A DNA stretch of 64,000 bases from Thinopyrum elongatum (lineage: Eukaryota; Streptophyta; Magnoliopsida; Poales; Poaceae), in NCBI GenBank assembly GCA_011799875.1, contig CM022301.1:14172443-14236442 (forward strand). Reading direction: 5' to 3'. The position numbers and the translations under genes were made by a program. Below, piece by piece: positions 35,401 to 47,895 of this stretch. The stretch's first letter is position 1. Each line of letters opens with the position of its first letter. A model generated the notes under the pieces. It saw only the letters and a list, made by a program, of their open reading frames with translations, ran no database searches and was not told where the DNA came from.

Positions 35401-36556
35401 TGTCGGGGGTTGGATGCGACATATGCCAAGGGATGGCTTATCATGGTGGGAGCTAGTAGAACGTCGCCGGTGCCTGGAAGCGGGATGAGGCGTAGACACG
35501 AACGCCGGCGTACTTTACCCAGGTTCGGGGCTCTCCTAGGAGATAACACCCCTAGTCCTGCTCTGCGGGGTCTCCGCATGATCACTAAGGCACTAATGAG
35601 TACAAGGTGCTCCTTGAGCTGTATGCCAGAGGTAGAAGAGAGCAGGGCCGACTCTCTCCTCACTCTGAATGAGTCTAGGTTTCACAGGTCCCGAACCCTT
35701 TGCATGGGTGCCCTGGGGGGTTTATATAGGGCTACCCCCCAGGGGTACAATAGTCATCTGGCCGGGTGTAGGGTCCGGCGGTCAGCGTCTCTGGCCGCCG
35801 GCTTCTCTGTCAGCTGCTGGGGCCCGCCGACTGGTCTGCCTCGGAGCCGACAGGCCGCTCCCGCCACTTGCGGGTCTCATCTGCTGCTTGTTGCTGTAGC
35901 CGTAATGCAGATGATGCATGCTTGGTCGGGGGGACGTGGCTACAGTCCCGCCGTCGGGTGGGAGATCACTGTAACCACATCGTGTCTTTTCTGGTTTAAT
36001 GGCGCGCGGACTTCGAGGGAGGAGGGGCCGCTTGCTAGAGGCCGGCCTCCAACCGGTCCAACTGGTCAGGCTCTGCCGCCCTCCAGTCTCTCGCTGCCTG
36101 GTAGGGCCTGCCGCCTGCAGGCCGTACCGACAGGCCGTCGTGGGAACAGGGCTTCGCCTGATAGGAATGACGTCAAGGGTGGGGTGGCCACAGTGCCACG
36201 TCGTGGGGAGATCTCTGCCTGTACGGAGCACTGTGGCCGCGCCGTGCCCTGGATATGGGGGAATGGGCTATACTATAGCCACATCCTGTCTTGTCTTCTT
36301 AATGGGGGCGTAGACTTTGAGGGCGTCGTGGGCCGCCTGTTCTAGGAGCCGGCCTCTCTGGAGGCCGCCTGCTATGAGTCAGCCCGTCTTGGGGCCGTCT
36401 TCCGGTGCTTGGCCGTCCTCTGGCATCCAGCCTCATGAGCCAGCCGGCCACCAGAAGGCGGCACTTCATCCTTGATGCTTGAGGGGCGCAGCCGGCCCAA
36501 TGTCTTGAAATGCTCAGGGACCCGGGTTAGGCTACCCGAGGCTCATTACTCCGACA
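35401..36556 (-). repeat. Gypsy 3' LTR
   Basis: 1156 bp, bounded by TG...CA. Nearly identical to the copy at 48209-49383. Confidence 0.95.
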
Positions 36557-36575
36557 GTAGTCCCCGAAGCTAGTG
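36557..36575 (-). other. Gypsy polypurine tract
   Basis: On the minus strand, agcttcggggacta lies directly before the 3' LTR. Confidence 0.55.
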
Positions 36576-37028
36576 AGGCGTCGTGGCCGATAAGTCGAGA
36601 GGCCTCAGCAGCTTCCTTCTCCGAATGCTCTTGCTGAATGCTTCGTCCGCCTCCTGGTGTGCCGCCTGCTGGGAGTCGGTCGCGACCAGGCGGCCTCGCC
36701 TGATAACTTCGAAACGCTGAGGCGGGAACCAGGTGGCGGGCCGGTCGAGCCTCTAGGCACGCCGCCCGCAGCAAGCAAGCCACGCGGCGCCAGCTAGCCG
36801 GGCTAGCCCGCCAGTCACGCGCGTGATGGGACGTGGCAGCAGGCCGGGCCCACCACTACTGGGCCTCGGCGCGCGGGCGGATCCGTTGCGGCCGAGGTAG
36901 ACGGTCGCGATTCCGTGCGGGGTCACTGCCCGCAGTAACCCGCGCGATAACCGCGGGGCCGTGGGGTCGTGGGTGCAGTTAATCCCACGATCCCACGCCC
37001 TGCCCCCTCGGCTTCGTAGCCTAGGGGC

Positions 37029-37036
37029 TATAAGTA
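37029..37036 (+). promoter_or_regulatory. TATA box of the antisense gene
   Basis: tataagta in GC-rich DNA, about 215 bp upstream of the likely ATG at 37246. It is inside the element but outside the LTR, so the antisense gene appears to have its own promoter. Confidence 0.5.
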
Positions 37037-37245
37037 GGGGGAGCAGGAGGAGCGGCGGAGCACTCGCGCCCTCCTCTTCCTTCGCCATTTTCGTCCTTCT
37101 CCTTTCCTTGCTGCCGCCGCACCTCCACGCTCCGCCGAGGCGCCGCCGCAGCTCGCCGCCGTCGGTCCCCTTCGCCCCAAGCCTCTTGCTCCGCCGCGGC
37201 CCTCGCCTCCGCCGCATCACCATTTCTCCATCTAGCTCGGTCCCC

Positions 37246-40200
37246 ATGCCGCGCGAGAAGGGAGGGGACTGGGATGGCTCGGTCGTGATCGAGGACCACC
37301 TTGCCTTCCTTCGTGCCACACGGCGGCTGCCCGGCGCGGGCTTCGTCAAGGTGCGCGTGCCGCCGGAGAGGGAGATTTTGCCGGTGCCGCAAGGAGGCGA
37401 GCGGGTCATCTTCCGCTCGCACTTCCTCCGCGGCTTCGGCCTGCCGGCGAGTGGATTTCTCCGTTCCTTCCTCGACTTCTACCATCTTCAGCCGCATCAT
37501 CTGACGCCCAACACCGTGACGCTGCTGTTCGCCTTCGTCATGTTATGCGAGGGCTATCTTGGCATCCTCCCCACCATCGAGTTGTGGGGAGCATTCTTCT
37601 ACACCACACTGGGCACCTCCGCCAGGGAGAAGGCGGCCCAGTGCAGTGCCTTCGTCGCGGTGCGCCATCCGTCGGGGAAGAATGCCTTCCCCGCCATCAA
37701 GCTGTCACAGTCGGTCAAACTGTGGCAGAAATCATATTTTTACGTGGAGAACGTCGACCCGGCAATCGACTTCATCAACTTGCCGCCCTATGAAGCCGGC
37801 CCTCCGGCCGAGCCTCGGGCCAACTGGGGCTACAAGCCGAGACCCTTGTTGGCCAACGCCACCGCCGCCATCAACCGGCTCCGGGTGCTGACGGGCGTAG
37901 AAGGCCTCAAGGCGTCCGACCTACTGGTCGCCTTTGTCGAGCACCGGGTTCTCCCGCTCCAAGGCCGGCCTCATCTGATCTATCGGATGAGCGGGCACCG
38001 TGACCCGAGCCGGATGTGCACGAGGGACATGCCGACTGCCGAAGTTACCCGTATGGTGAACGAGATCTCCGACCTCAAGTTGTCGGAAGGGTCCTGGCAG
38101 TTCGGCAAGAGGCCATACTCCCGCGCCGACCTGCCGCCTGCTCCGGCGGCGGCCGCCGTGGTGGGGCTGGGTGAAGGCTATCAGCCAGAACGGGAAGTGA
38201 GCGCCGTGGACGACCCTGACTTGGGGGCGGCCGCCCTTGAAGACGACGCCGCGGGCGGCGGCGACGTAGCAGGCGGCTCCGAAGAAGGAGGCGGCCTTGA
38301 GACTTGGCCTGACGAGGAGGACGAGCCGCGCCATGTGCGAGGCGCTGATAAGGCGGACGTGGGCCCTTCTGCCGGGCCGGCTGCTCGAGGCGGTACGCGC
38401 AAGCACAAACAAGGCATCGTCTTGTTCGGTAGCGTGCCGAAGAAGGCCAAGAACCCGACCGCGGCGACTAAGCGAAAGGAGGCCGCCGCAAAGGCGACCA
38501 AGTTCCTGAAGCTTCCGAAGGTGCCTCCTATGGTGTCGGCGTAAGCGTCTTTTCCTTCTGCTTTCTTTTCTTGTTGGTTCCGTCTGAGCTTCTTTGCTTT
38601 ATTTTCCTTGACTTAGGGCTCCGCTCTCCCTTGAGAAGTCGGCCGCCGCCTCCGCCATCGGGTCGGTGGAGACCTCTACCACCACCCGGCGAATCGACCC
38701 AGCAGCCGACCTCCGGGAGGCGTAGGAACGAAATGCGCGGGAGGCACGCGAGGAGCAGGAAGCCGCCCGCATGGAGATGGCGGAGGCGGACAGGGCGGAA
38801 GCCGCCGCGTTGAAGAGGTTGGCGGAGGCTGAAGCCGATGCCGCGGAGAAGAGGCTAGGTGAAGGAGCCGCGCGCTGTCAGGCGCCGCTACTCGTCACTC
38901 CCTTGAGCTTCGCGCCGCCACCACCAGAGTTTACGGCGCCGACTAGGGGAGCCGGCGTCGAACAGCCGGTCATGGGGAGAGAAGGCGGCGATGTTGTCAT
39001 GCCGGAGGTAGTCATGCCTCCCTCGCCGCCGTCTGGAGGAGCGCGGGACAAACAGCCGGCTGCCCCGCCGGTGCCGCCAGCCGGAAACGAGGTAGTGACA
39101 GGCCCAATTCCTGAGGCCCGCACACCATCGCGCCGCCAAGGCGTGAAGGCGGCTTCAGCGCCGCGACCGCTAGAAGCCGGCGCTGCGAGCTCGTCCGTCC
39201 CAGATGCCGAAGCCACCAACCCCGCGCCCGCCGAGTGGGTGCGTGGAGGCGGGACCGGCGCCTTAAACCAGGCGATCCTAGACGTCCAGGCCAAACTCCG
39301 AGCTGAGGCCACCGCTCTTCGACAGTGCAACAGTGCGTTCTTGGATTCGCGAGCGGCCATTCGGGTACGTCCTTTATTTCTTCGTCTTTGATTCTTGTAT
39401 TCTCTCTGTGGGGGCGCGCCAGCACACCCACTGGGTGTAGCCCCCGAGTTTCGGGTCGGCTGCTGAGCAGGCGGCTCGGAACTTTAACTGGCAAGCTCCG
39501 AGTGCTAACTTTATCTGCTATCTTCATTATAGGACTATCATAACCTTCGCGCAATCACCTTCAACTCCAACGTCCGAGAGCTGGACCGGCGGACCGCCGA
39601 CTTGTCGGAAAGCCGGAGTAAGTCTTCGTTTTCTTTCTCTACGGGGGCGCGCCAGCGCACCCGCGGGCTGTAGCCCCCGAGATTCAGGCCGACTGCTGAG
39701 CAGTCAGGCCGGATCTCCTTGGCAGCCGTACCTCTTTTTTGTTGCAGCAGCAGCTGGGTGAGGCCAACACCGCGTTGCGCGCCAAGGAGGCAGAGTGCAA
39801 CGAGCTGGCCCAAGAGCGTGACCGACTGGCCAAGCAACTGACGGAGCAGGCGGAGCTTCTCCAGAAGGCCCAGAAGGAGGCGGAGGTAAAAGAGTCCAGT
39901 CTCCTCGCCGAGTTCGAGACCGAACGCTCCGCCTGGACTGACAGGGAGGCGCTGCTAAAATCCGGTTTCGGCAGGATTGAAGACATAGTTGATGGTAAGC
40001 TTTCTTCTTTTTCTTTCTTTGAGCTGTCGGTTGCCGATCGAGCCGGCGTCTAGCTTCTGACTTCTAATTTCTGATTTCTTTGCTTTCTTCCTAAGCAGAC
40101 TTCTTTCCTGGCCACTCTGATGCCGCCAACCAGGCTATTGAGGCTTATCGTAGAGAACGGAGAGCGGAAGGCGTGCAGATCGCTGCCAACGCCCCCCAGA

Positions 40201-40886
40201 CTTTTAGCGAACAGCTCCTCAGCATCCAGGCCCGCCTCCGGCTGGCTCATCGGATGTTGCGCCGTCTTCAGCGTGTCGGGGCCCAAGCAGTCTCTGCCCT
40301 TTGGCCGGACATGCCGGCTCCGTGCACTCCCAGTCGGACTGCCGACTGGCTGGAGGTGGCGGCCGGCCGACTTGAGGCTTGGAAGGGTTCCTCAGCCCGG
40401 GCTGGCGCGCGCCGGGCCTTGGAATTCGTCAAGGCGTGGTACCCTGGGCTAAGTCTAACCCAGTTGACCACGTTTCGGCAGGAGGCCCAAGAGGAGCTGG
40501 TGGCGGTGGAGCGCGATCTTGTCAGACGGGCAGCGGCGATCGCCGAGTACACCAACACCAACATCTTTGTTCCCGAGCTGGCTGAGGACGGTGCCGAGGC
40601 GCCACCGGAGTGGTTCGGGCTGAACCCGGAGGACGACGAAGACTCGGCCGAGATGATCGACTCCAGCGACGAGGGGGGAGGCGAGGAGGACGGGGAGAGC
40701 GAAGAAGATATGCTGGAGGTCGGGGCGGACGACCAGTCTCAGCTTGATCGTGCCTCAAACAACGAGCCGCGCTCGAGTGCGCCGACTGCTGCTGGAGGCG
40801 ACCAAGCGGAGATTGACCAGCCGTTCGCTCCACCAATCGGCACTACCGACTCAGCCAACCAGTCGGACCCCTCTGCTGCTCCCTAG
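37246..40886 (+). pseudogene. Antisense five-exon gene of the Gypsy element, Transposase_28-like plus coiled coil
   Basis: It is encoded opposite to gag-pol. Exon 1 (37246-38540) begins MPREKGGDWDGSVVIEDHLA and contains RVIFRSHFLRGFGLPASGFL and FVMLCEGYLGILPTIELWGA, matching the plant 'putative gypsy type transposon' domain (PF04195). Splice sites are clear: GC|GTAAGC to cttag|GG (exon 2, 38617-39364), CGG|GTACGT to ttatag|GAC (exon 3, 39533-39617), GA|GTAAGT to tgcag (exon 4, about 39748-39994), GATG|GTAAGC to agcag|AC (exon 5, 40099-40886). Exon 4 is coiled coil (LAQERDRLAKQLTEQAELLQ). Exon 5 has VKAWYPGL and an acidic tail. One in-frame TAG lies in exon 2 (near 38723) and the exon 3/4 phase does not fit, so this copy is broken. 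An in-frame ATG at 36961 lies upstream of the TATA box and is not the likely start. Function unknown. Confidence 0.75.
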
Positions 40887-41608
40887 GCCGCCGACTTGTC
40901 TTTTATTTTTCCTGTTTTATCAGTCTCGACAAACTTTGTTAAATTCGCACAATTCCACCCACGGGGTGTATTTCAAACTCTGTTGAATGCTGGCCAAGGG
41001 CCTATTGACATGCAGATACTCTTCTACATAAGTTGCGCTCTTGTCGAGCTCTGACTTTCCTTGCTTTCTACTCCTTGGCTTTTTTTCCTTTGCCGCCCTC
41101 CCTTGGCTGCTGTCTTGCCAGCCAAACAGCCGCTCTGCGGACTGCGGCTGGCAAGTACTTAGCTACTTTCGGGAGAGCAAGTACTTAGCCGACTAGAGCG
41201 GTAGTAAGATAAGTAGAAGTCGGCCGCCCGGCTGCTCCGCAGCCGGTCAATGAGGCGGAAGCCGGCCTGAACTATGTGCATGCTTTGGGTCCTTAGCCAT
41301 TTTTCATGCGGACACCTTTTCTGCCTTTAACCCCTGCCCACCGGACAGTCGCTCTGCGAACTGTGGCTTTGGCAGGAGAAAGTTGAGGCGCCAACACATT
41401 ACTTGTCCGGCTGCAGGAAGCGCCACATAGTACAAGGCGGCGAGCCCCCGGGCCGACTGGTCGAACCCGATGCCAGGCGGAATAATGAAATAACACATTT
41501 ATAGGCGTAATACTCATCACGCAGATAGAAGAGGGTGGCCCCCGAGTTCTTCTCGGGGAACCCGGAGTCTTCGTACTTAATACAAAGGGTAGCGTGATAC
41601 ATACTGTA
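40887..41608. other. Spacer between antisense gene and integrase end
   Basis: Convergent region where the antisense gene and gag-pol meet tail to tail. It contains a repeated gccaaacagccgctctgcg-type motif (near 41122 and 41344). No coding sequence is recognised. Confidence 0.5.
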
Positions 41609-44600
41609 TCAACTGTAAAATCTTCGAAGGAGGTTTGCGTTCCATGGCCGCTCTGTCTCCTTGCCGGAGTCGTCTCTCTTGCGTGCTCTGGGCTTCTGAG
41701 CATCGATCAGGTAGTAGGAGTCGTTGCCCAAAACTTTGCTGATGATGAAGGGGCCTTCCCAAGGTGCCGAGAGCTTGTGCTGGCCGGCCGTTCGCTGGAT
41801 CAGCCAGAGCACAAGGTCTCCCTCTTGGAAAGATCTTGGCTTGACCTTCCGATTGTAGTATCGGCGAAGATTCTGCTGGTAGATGGCGGATCGGCTGAGT
41901 GCCAACAGTCGGCCCTCTTCCAGCAGATCGACGCCGTCTTCTCGTGCTTCTTTTGCCTCCTCCTTAGTGTACATGGTGACTCGAGGGGAGTCGAATTCTA
42001 TGTCCATCGGGATGACGGCTTCGGCACCGTAGATGAGGAAGAAGGGCGTGAAGCCGGTTGACTTGTTTGGAGTTGTATGCAGGCTCCAGAGGACGGCCGG
42101 CAGCTCATTGAGCCAACAGCCGGCTGAACGCTCCAGAGGCTCGATCAGTCGGGGCTTGATGCCGGACAAAATGAGGCCGTTTGCTCGCTCCACCTGGCCG
42201 TTTGACTGCGGATGGGCAACGGACGCTAAGTCCGGTCGGATGCCCTGCGTCGCGCAAAAACGAGCCAAGGCGCCCTTGGCGAAGTTTGTGCCGTTGTCGG
42301 TGATGATGCTGTGTGGTATGCCATACCGGGTGGTGATGTCTGCGATGAAAGTCACAGCGGTCGGACCATTCAACTTCTTGATTGGTTTGGCCTCTATCCA
42401 CTTGGTGAACTTATCCACGGCGACAAGTAGATGAGTCATGCCGCCGCGCGCTGTCTTGAATGGTCCCACCATGTCCAGCCCCCAGACGGCAAAGGGCCAG
42501 GCAATGGGGATGGTCTTGAGTGCAGAAGCCGGCGAATGTGGCTTGGAGCGGAACTTCTGACACCCCTTACATTTCTGGACCAAATCTTTGGCGTCTTCTA
42601 GAGCAGTTGGCCAGAAGAAACCATGGCGGAAAGCTTTGGCAACAAGTGATCTTGAAGCCGCGTGGTGACCACACTCGCCTTGGTGGATATCTTTGAGGAT
42701 TGCTTGGCCTTTCTCCGGCTCCACGCAGCGCTGGTACACGCCAGTGACACTATGCCTCACAAGTTCTCTGTTAACAATGGTGTATGCTCCTACCCGACGT
42801 TGCACTTGTCGGGCCGAGATTTCATCAGTCGGCAGCTCCTTGTTCACCAGAAAGTTGAGGACGGGCTGCGCCCATGAAGGTGCTGCTATTTCTTTGACTA
42901 CCAGAACTGCTATTTGCACGAGGGCGGTTGGGAGGGGAGGCAGCGGGGTGGAGCCAACGGCGTCTTGCTATGTTGTTGAAGTCCCCGAGCCGACTGCTGC
43001 GGCCCCCGGGCCGGGTTGTGGAGTCCCCGGGCCGGGTGCGACTGCTGCAGTCCCCGGGCCGCTTGGTGAAGTCCCCGAGACGGCTGCTGCAGCCCCCAGG
43101 CCGGGTTGTGGAGTCCCCGGGCCAGGTGCGACTGCTGCAGTCCCCGGGCCGCTTGGTGAAGTCCCCGAGACGGCTGCTGCAGCCCCCAGGCCGGGTTGTG
43201 GAGTCCCCGGGCCGGTTGCGACTGCTGCAGTCCCCAGGCCGCTTGGTGAAGTCCCCGAGATGGTTGCCTCGGGGGGAGTCGGCACAAAGATGGAGTCTGA
43301 TTCTGGTGATGGCCTGATAGACGGCTTGAGGAGGCGTTGCAGGGCGACGCCGGCTGGTACTGCTTGCTGGGTGGAGCCGATCCGTGCCAAGGCATCGGCT
43401 TGCTCATTGTCGTTTCTCGGCACATGGAGGAACTCGCACCCTTCAAAGTATCCACTGAGTTGCTGGGCGAGGAAGCGGTAGCTTGCCATGTTTGCATCCT
43501 TGGCGTCCCAGTCGCCTGACGACTGCTGGACCACTAAGTCGGAGTCACCGTAGCACAGGATCCGGCGAATGCCGAGTTCCTTGGCAAGCCGGAGCCCGTG
43601 TAAGAGTGCTTCGTACTCGGCCACGTTGTTGGAGGCGGCAAAGTGGATTTGCAGCGCGTATCTTAGCTTGTCGCCTTTGGGAGAGGTGAGGACGATGCCG
43701 GCTCCCAGACCGGTGCGCATCTTCGAGCCATCGAAGTGCATCCGCCAATGAGTGGAGTCTGGAGCTGGTGGTAGGTACTGGGTCTCGGCCCAGTCGACGA
43801 GGAAGTCGGCCCGCGCCTGGGATTTGATGGCGGTGCGAGGTTGGTAGAAGATGGTGTAGGGGGCTAGCTCGATGGCCCACTTGGCCAGTCGGCCCGATGC
43901 ATCTCTGCTGCCTATGATCTCCGCAAGCGGGGCGGTGCAAACAACCGTGATTGGATGCTCTTGGAAGTATGGCTTCAGCTTCTTGGTGGTGAAATGCACG
44001 CCATAACACAACTTTTGATAGTGGGGGTAGTTCTGCTTGGAGGCTGACAACACCTCGCTCAAGTAGTACACCGGTCTCTGGACCGACTGTGCCTTGCCGT
44101 CTTCTTTGCGTTCCACAACTATGACTGTGCTGACCACCCGGCTGGTGGCGGCGATGTAGAGAAGCATCGGCTCCTTAGCAGTTGGAGCCGCTAGGACAGG
44201 CGGAGTGGTCAACACCTTTTTAAGCAGGAGAAAAGCTTCATCCGCCTTGTCATTCCACTCGAAAAAAGTGGTTTTCTTCATAAGCTGGTACAGAGGAAGA
44301 GCCTTCTCGGCCAGCCGACTGATGAAACGGCTGATGGATGCCAACTAGCCGGTGAATTTTTGCACATCCAGCAGTCGGGTGGGCACCTCCATCCTCTCAA
44401 TGGCCTTGATCTTCACAGGATTGCACTCTATGCCGCGCTCTGAGACCAGGAAACCAAGAAGCTGGCCGGCTGGTACTCCAAAGACACATTTCTCCGGGTT
44501 GAGCTTCATTTGAAAACGACGCAAGTTTTCAAAGGTTTCCTTAAGGTCCTCTAGCAGGGTGCCACGCTTCTCCGTCTTCACCACGATATCGTCCACATAG

Positions 44601-46264
44601 ATATGGGCGTTCTTGCCGAGTTGCTTGAGGAGACACTTCTGCATGCAACGCTGAAACATGGCACCGGCATTCCTCAAGCCGAACGTCATGGTCAGGTAGC
44701 AGAAGGCTCCGAATGGTGTGATGAAGGCGGTCTTCAGCCTGTCGGCTGGGTTCAGTTTGATCTGGTGGTACCCTGAGTATGCATCCAAAAAACTCAACAG
44801 CTCGCATCCGGCTGTGGAGTCTATCACTTGGTCAATTCTTGGCAAAGCAAATGGATCTTTGGGGCAAGCTTTGTTGAGGCTGGTATAATCAATACACATG
44901 CGCCACTTCTTATTCTTTTTCAGCACAAGGACTGGGTTGGCTAACCATTCTGGGAAGAATACTTCCATAATGAAGCCCGCTGCTAGAAGCCGGGCTATTT
45001 CTTCTCCAATGACTCCTCTCTTTTCTTCCGACAGGCGACGCAAGGGCTGCCTGACTGGCTTGACACCAGGTCGGACATGTAACTTATGCTCGGCGAAATC
45101 CGTCGGAACACCCAGCATGTCTTTAGGAGACCATGCAAAGATGTCCCAATTCTCATGGAGGAAATCGGCGAGCTCGCTTTCCTATTTGCTGTCAAGGTTT
45201 GCACCAATGACAGCGTACCTCTCTGGGTGCTCCGGGTCCAGGGGTATCTTCTTTGTTTCTTTCGCCGGCTTGAACGAGCCCTCAGCTTCTGGCTCCTTAG
45301 GTTCTGGCGACATTTCCGGCTGCTTGCCTGCCATTGCCACAACCCGGTCAAGGAGCCTCCTCTCGGCAACAATCACGAGGGACTCGGCCAGCCGACTGCT
45401 GGCAGCGGCACAGGCGACAGACTTCTGGTAATCACCAGCCACGGTGATGATGCCCTTGGTGCTCGGCATCTTTATCTTGAGATAGGCGTAGTGGGGGACC
45501 GCCATGAACTTGGCCAGGGCGGGCCGGCCAAGCAACGCGTGGTAGGGGCTTTCAAGATCAACCACCTCGAACCAGATTGGCTCTCGGCGGAAGTGATCCT
45601 TCTCTCCGAAAAGGACATCTATCTTGATCTTGCCGATCGGCGAGCAGGACAGGCCAGGCACAATGCCATGGAAGACAGTCCGGCTAGGCTGGAGCTGTTT
45701 CTCTTTGATGTCCAACTTCTCCATGGTGTCACGGTAGAGGATGTTGATGCTGCTGCCGCCATCTATCAGAACTCGGGAGAAATGAGCAGCCCACCTCTCC
45801 ATAGCGAAGGTGGCATCCAGCACCAGGGCATAAGAACCCGGAGCAGGCATCACCTCCGGGTGGTCAGATCGGCTCCAACTGATCGGCCTCTCCGACCAGT
45901 GCATGAATTCCGGAGCTTTAGAAGCGATAAGGTTCACTTCTCGGCGCTGTTGACGCTGGCTGCGCCTGTCGTCGGTCACGCTGGTGAAGACGATGTAAGC
46001 TCCGTGCTCTTCAGGGAACTCGTCTTGGATCGCTCCGACTGGCCGAACCGCCGGCTGCTGGGGCGGCGGAGGCGGCAGGCCAGCAGGTGGAGGAGGCAGG
46101 AGTCCGTCGCCCTTGGCGATCCTGGTGAGTCAGTGGCACTTCCGAGTGGTGTGGTTGGACGGCTTCGCGCCGCTATGAAACTTGCAGGGTGCATCGAGAG
46201 TCTGCTAGTATGAGAAGGCGGGCAACCAGTTGGGCTTGCCGCCCTTCTGACGCTTGGGAGGAGG
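41609..46264 (-). pseudogene. Gypsy pol: protease, RT, RNase H, integrase, with in-frame stops
   Basis: A single reading frame shared with gag. In order: a gag-end finger (CKFHSGAKPSNHTTRKC), protease with LIDGGSSINILY (D-G-G active site), RT with FLDAYSGYHQI and YVDDIVV, RNase H with FDGSK, AEYEALLHGL, YGDSDLVV and NDNEQADALA, a Gly/Pro/Ala linker made of 90-bp repeats, then integrase with H-H-C-C (GECGHH...CKGCQKF) and D-D-E (WGLDMVGPF, ITDNGTNF, NGQVERANG). Internal stops: TAG at 46205-46207, TGA at 46130-46132, TAG at 45182-45184, TAG at 44345-44347, TAG at 42968-42970. No frameshift was noticed in pol. The encoded enzymes would copy and integrate element cDNA; this copy would need trans help. 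Confidence 0.92.
43003..43272 (-). repeat. Three 90-bp tandem repeats inside pol
   Basis: Copies at 43003, 43093 and 43183 differ at a few positions. A partial copy precedes them from 42972. The 90-bp period keeps the frame, encoding a 30-residue unit rich in P, G, A, S and T between RNase H and integrase. Confidence 0.93.
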
Positions 46265-47895
46265 CTATCCTTCCGGCTGCTGGTCTTCGACTGTCGCCAC
46301 CTGCCAGCTTGTAGAAGCCGGTTGTGGCGCCTTGCGCTTGTTGTCGTTTTGCTGCTGCCGCCGACTGGCGTCACCAGCCGGGGTCCGAGGAGCTTGAGGA
46401 GCCACTTTGCCAGATGCATCAACTTGAATCTCCGCCTTCATGGAGGAGTCGGCCGTGGCGTACTTGTCCGCTATGATCAGCAACTCGTCGAGGGTGGCCG
46501 GCTCGTCGCAGAGGAGTTTGTGCTTGAGCAGAGTGCCTTCTCTGCACCCGGCTGTGAAATACTCAATGGCCTGCACCTCGTGCACGCCTTCGCAGGAGTT
46601 GCGCAGCTTGGTCCAGCGCGTGAGGTAGTCGCGAGTCGACTCGTCGGGGCCTTGGACGCACAAGGAGAGCTGGCGAGGCTTGGGTGGCCGCTTGTATGTG
46701 CTGGTGAAGTTGCGGTTGCAAGCTTCGGTGAAATCAACCCAGCTGTTGATGCTGCGGGGCTTCAGGCTATTCAGCCATGTCCGGGCGGTGCCTTGGAGCA
46801 TGAGCGGAACATACTTCACGGCAACGCGCTTGTTGCCGTTTGTGATGCTGACGGCCGTGGAGTAGTCGACCAGCCAGTCTTCCGGCTTCACGGAGCCGGT
46901 GTACTTGGGCGTATCTCTTGGGAGAGTGAACCCTTTGGGGAAGGGCTCGTCACGAATGCGGGGGCCAAAGCAAGGCGGACCCAATGCGTCTTCTTCTTCT
47001 AGCGCCAGGGACCGGTTGAGGCGGACGATCCGGTGGCAGGCATCGTTCTCCCCGACCCCTTCTCGGCGGCCAAGGCGGTCGCCGAGTGCCGGGTGGTCAA
47101 CAGGCAGCGGGGAAGCGCGTCTCTCCCGGCGCGGGGGAGGCGGACGACCGTCCCACCGTTCCACTGCTCGTGGCGGCCGTCTTGGTCGCGCTCAATGGAG
47201 ATGCGGGTGGGGCTGCGGCTTGCAACCAGCTCTGGGTCTCTTCCGTCGCGGGCGCCGTCTGTTGGCGTCCGGGAGGTCGCGCCATGCTCTCGGCGAGGGG
47301 GAAGGTTCCCGGCCTGTAAGCCGGGTTCCATCATGCGGCGGGCGGCTTCCTGCTGCGCGGCGGCCGCGTCGATGAGCTGTTGGATGCGCTCCGTCATGCA
47401 GCGACGCTCGCCGCCCTCCAGGCGGTCCAGTTCTTCCGCCGCCGCCTGGGCGGCGCGCAAGTTCTCCATCGGCGTGGCGTAGACTGGGCGGTCCGCCCCC
47501 AACATGCTGGCGATGGCTGCGCCACGCTGTCGGACCGTGCCCGCGCGGCTGGGCTCGCCAGCAGCCGGCGTGCCGCAGACGGCGTGGTCGATCTCGCGGT
47601 GGTAAGCCTCGGTGAGGCGTCTCATGGCCGCCAACTTGTTGGCGCTGTCGAGAAGCGCGATACGGCATGCTTCCATCATTTCACCGTTCGCACCGGGTGC
47701 TATGGGCGCGGACAGGTCCCGCATTGCCGCCTGCAGCGGATCCTGGCCACCTCCGCCAGAGTGCTCGCCATGCTCGATGACAAACACCTCCGTGACGGTG
47801 CCTCCGCCACTGTTCGCGCGAGGGAGCGGTTCGTCGTAGACCACCACGCTGGTGGGGAATGTGTCGGGCGACGCCCTGTCGGAATCGACAAGCAT
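46265..47895 (-). pseudogene. Gypsy gag, one frameshift
   Basis: The ATG at 47893-47895 is the first in the long frame after the primer binding site. The N-terminal part is Ala/Arg-rich with a helical LRAAQAAAEELDRLEGGERR region. Near 47150 a 1-base indel moves to the frame of DHPALGDRLGRREG, then PKYTGSVKPEDWLVDYSTAV, TARTWLNSLKPRSINSWVDF and STRDYLTRWTKLRNSC, the Retrotrans_gag domain. The frame stops at a TAG (46265-46267) where a glutamine codon fits, after which gag's zinc finger continues in the same frame. Gag would form the capsid. Confidence 0.85.

Noticed and set aside
36961..37245. N-terminal extension of the antisense gene from an ATG at 36961
   Set aside because: That ATG is upstream of the TATA box at 37029, and the extension is Arg/Pro/Ser low-complexity. 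The ATG at 37246 fits better.
42693..43481. Plus-strand ORF with Pro/Gly repeats
   Set aside because: Reverse-strand reading of the 90-bp repeats in pol.
46322..47002. Plus-strand ORF of 226 codons
   Set aside because: Antisense shadow of Gypsy gag, whose minus-strand frame has the Retrotrans_gag domain.
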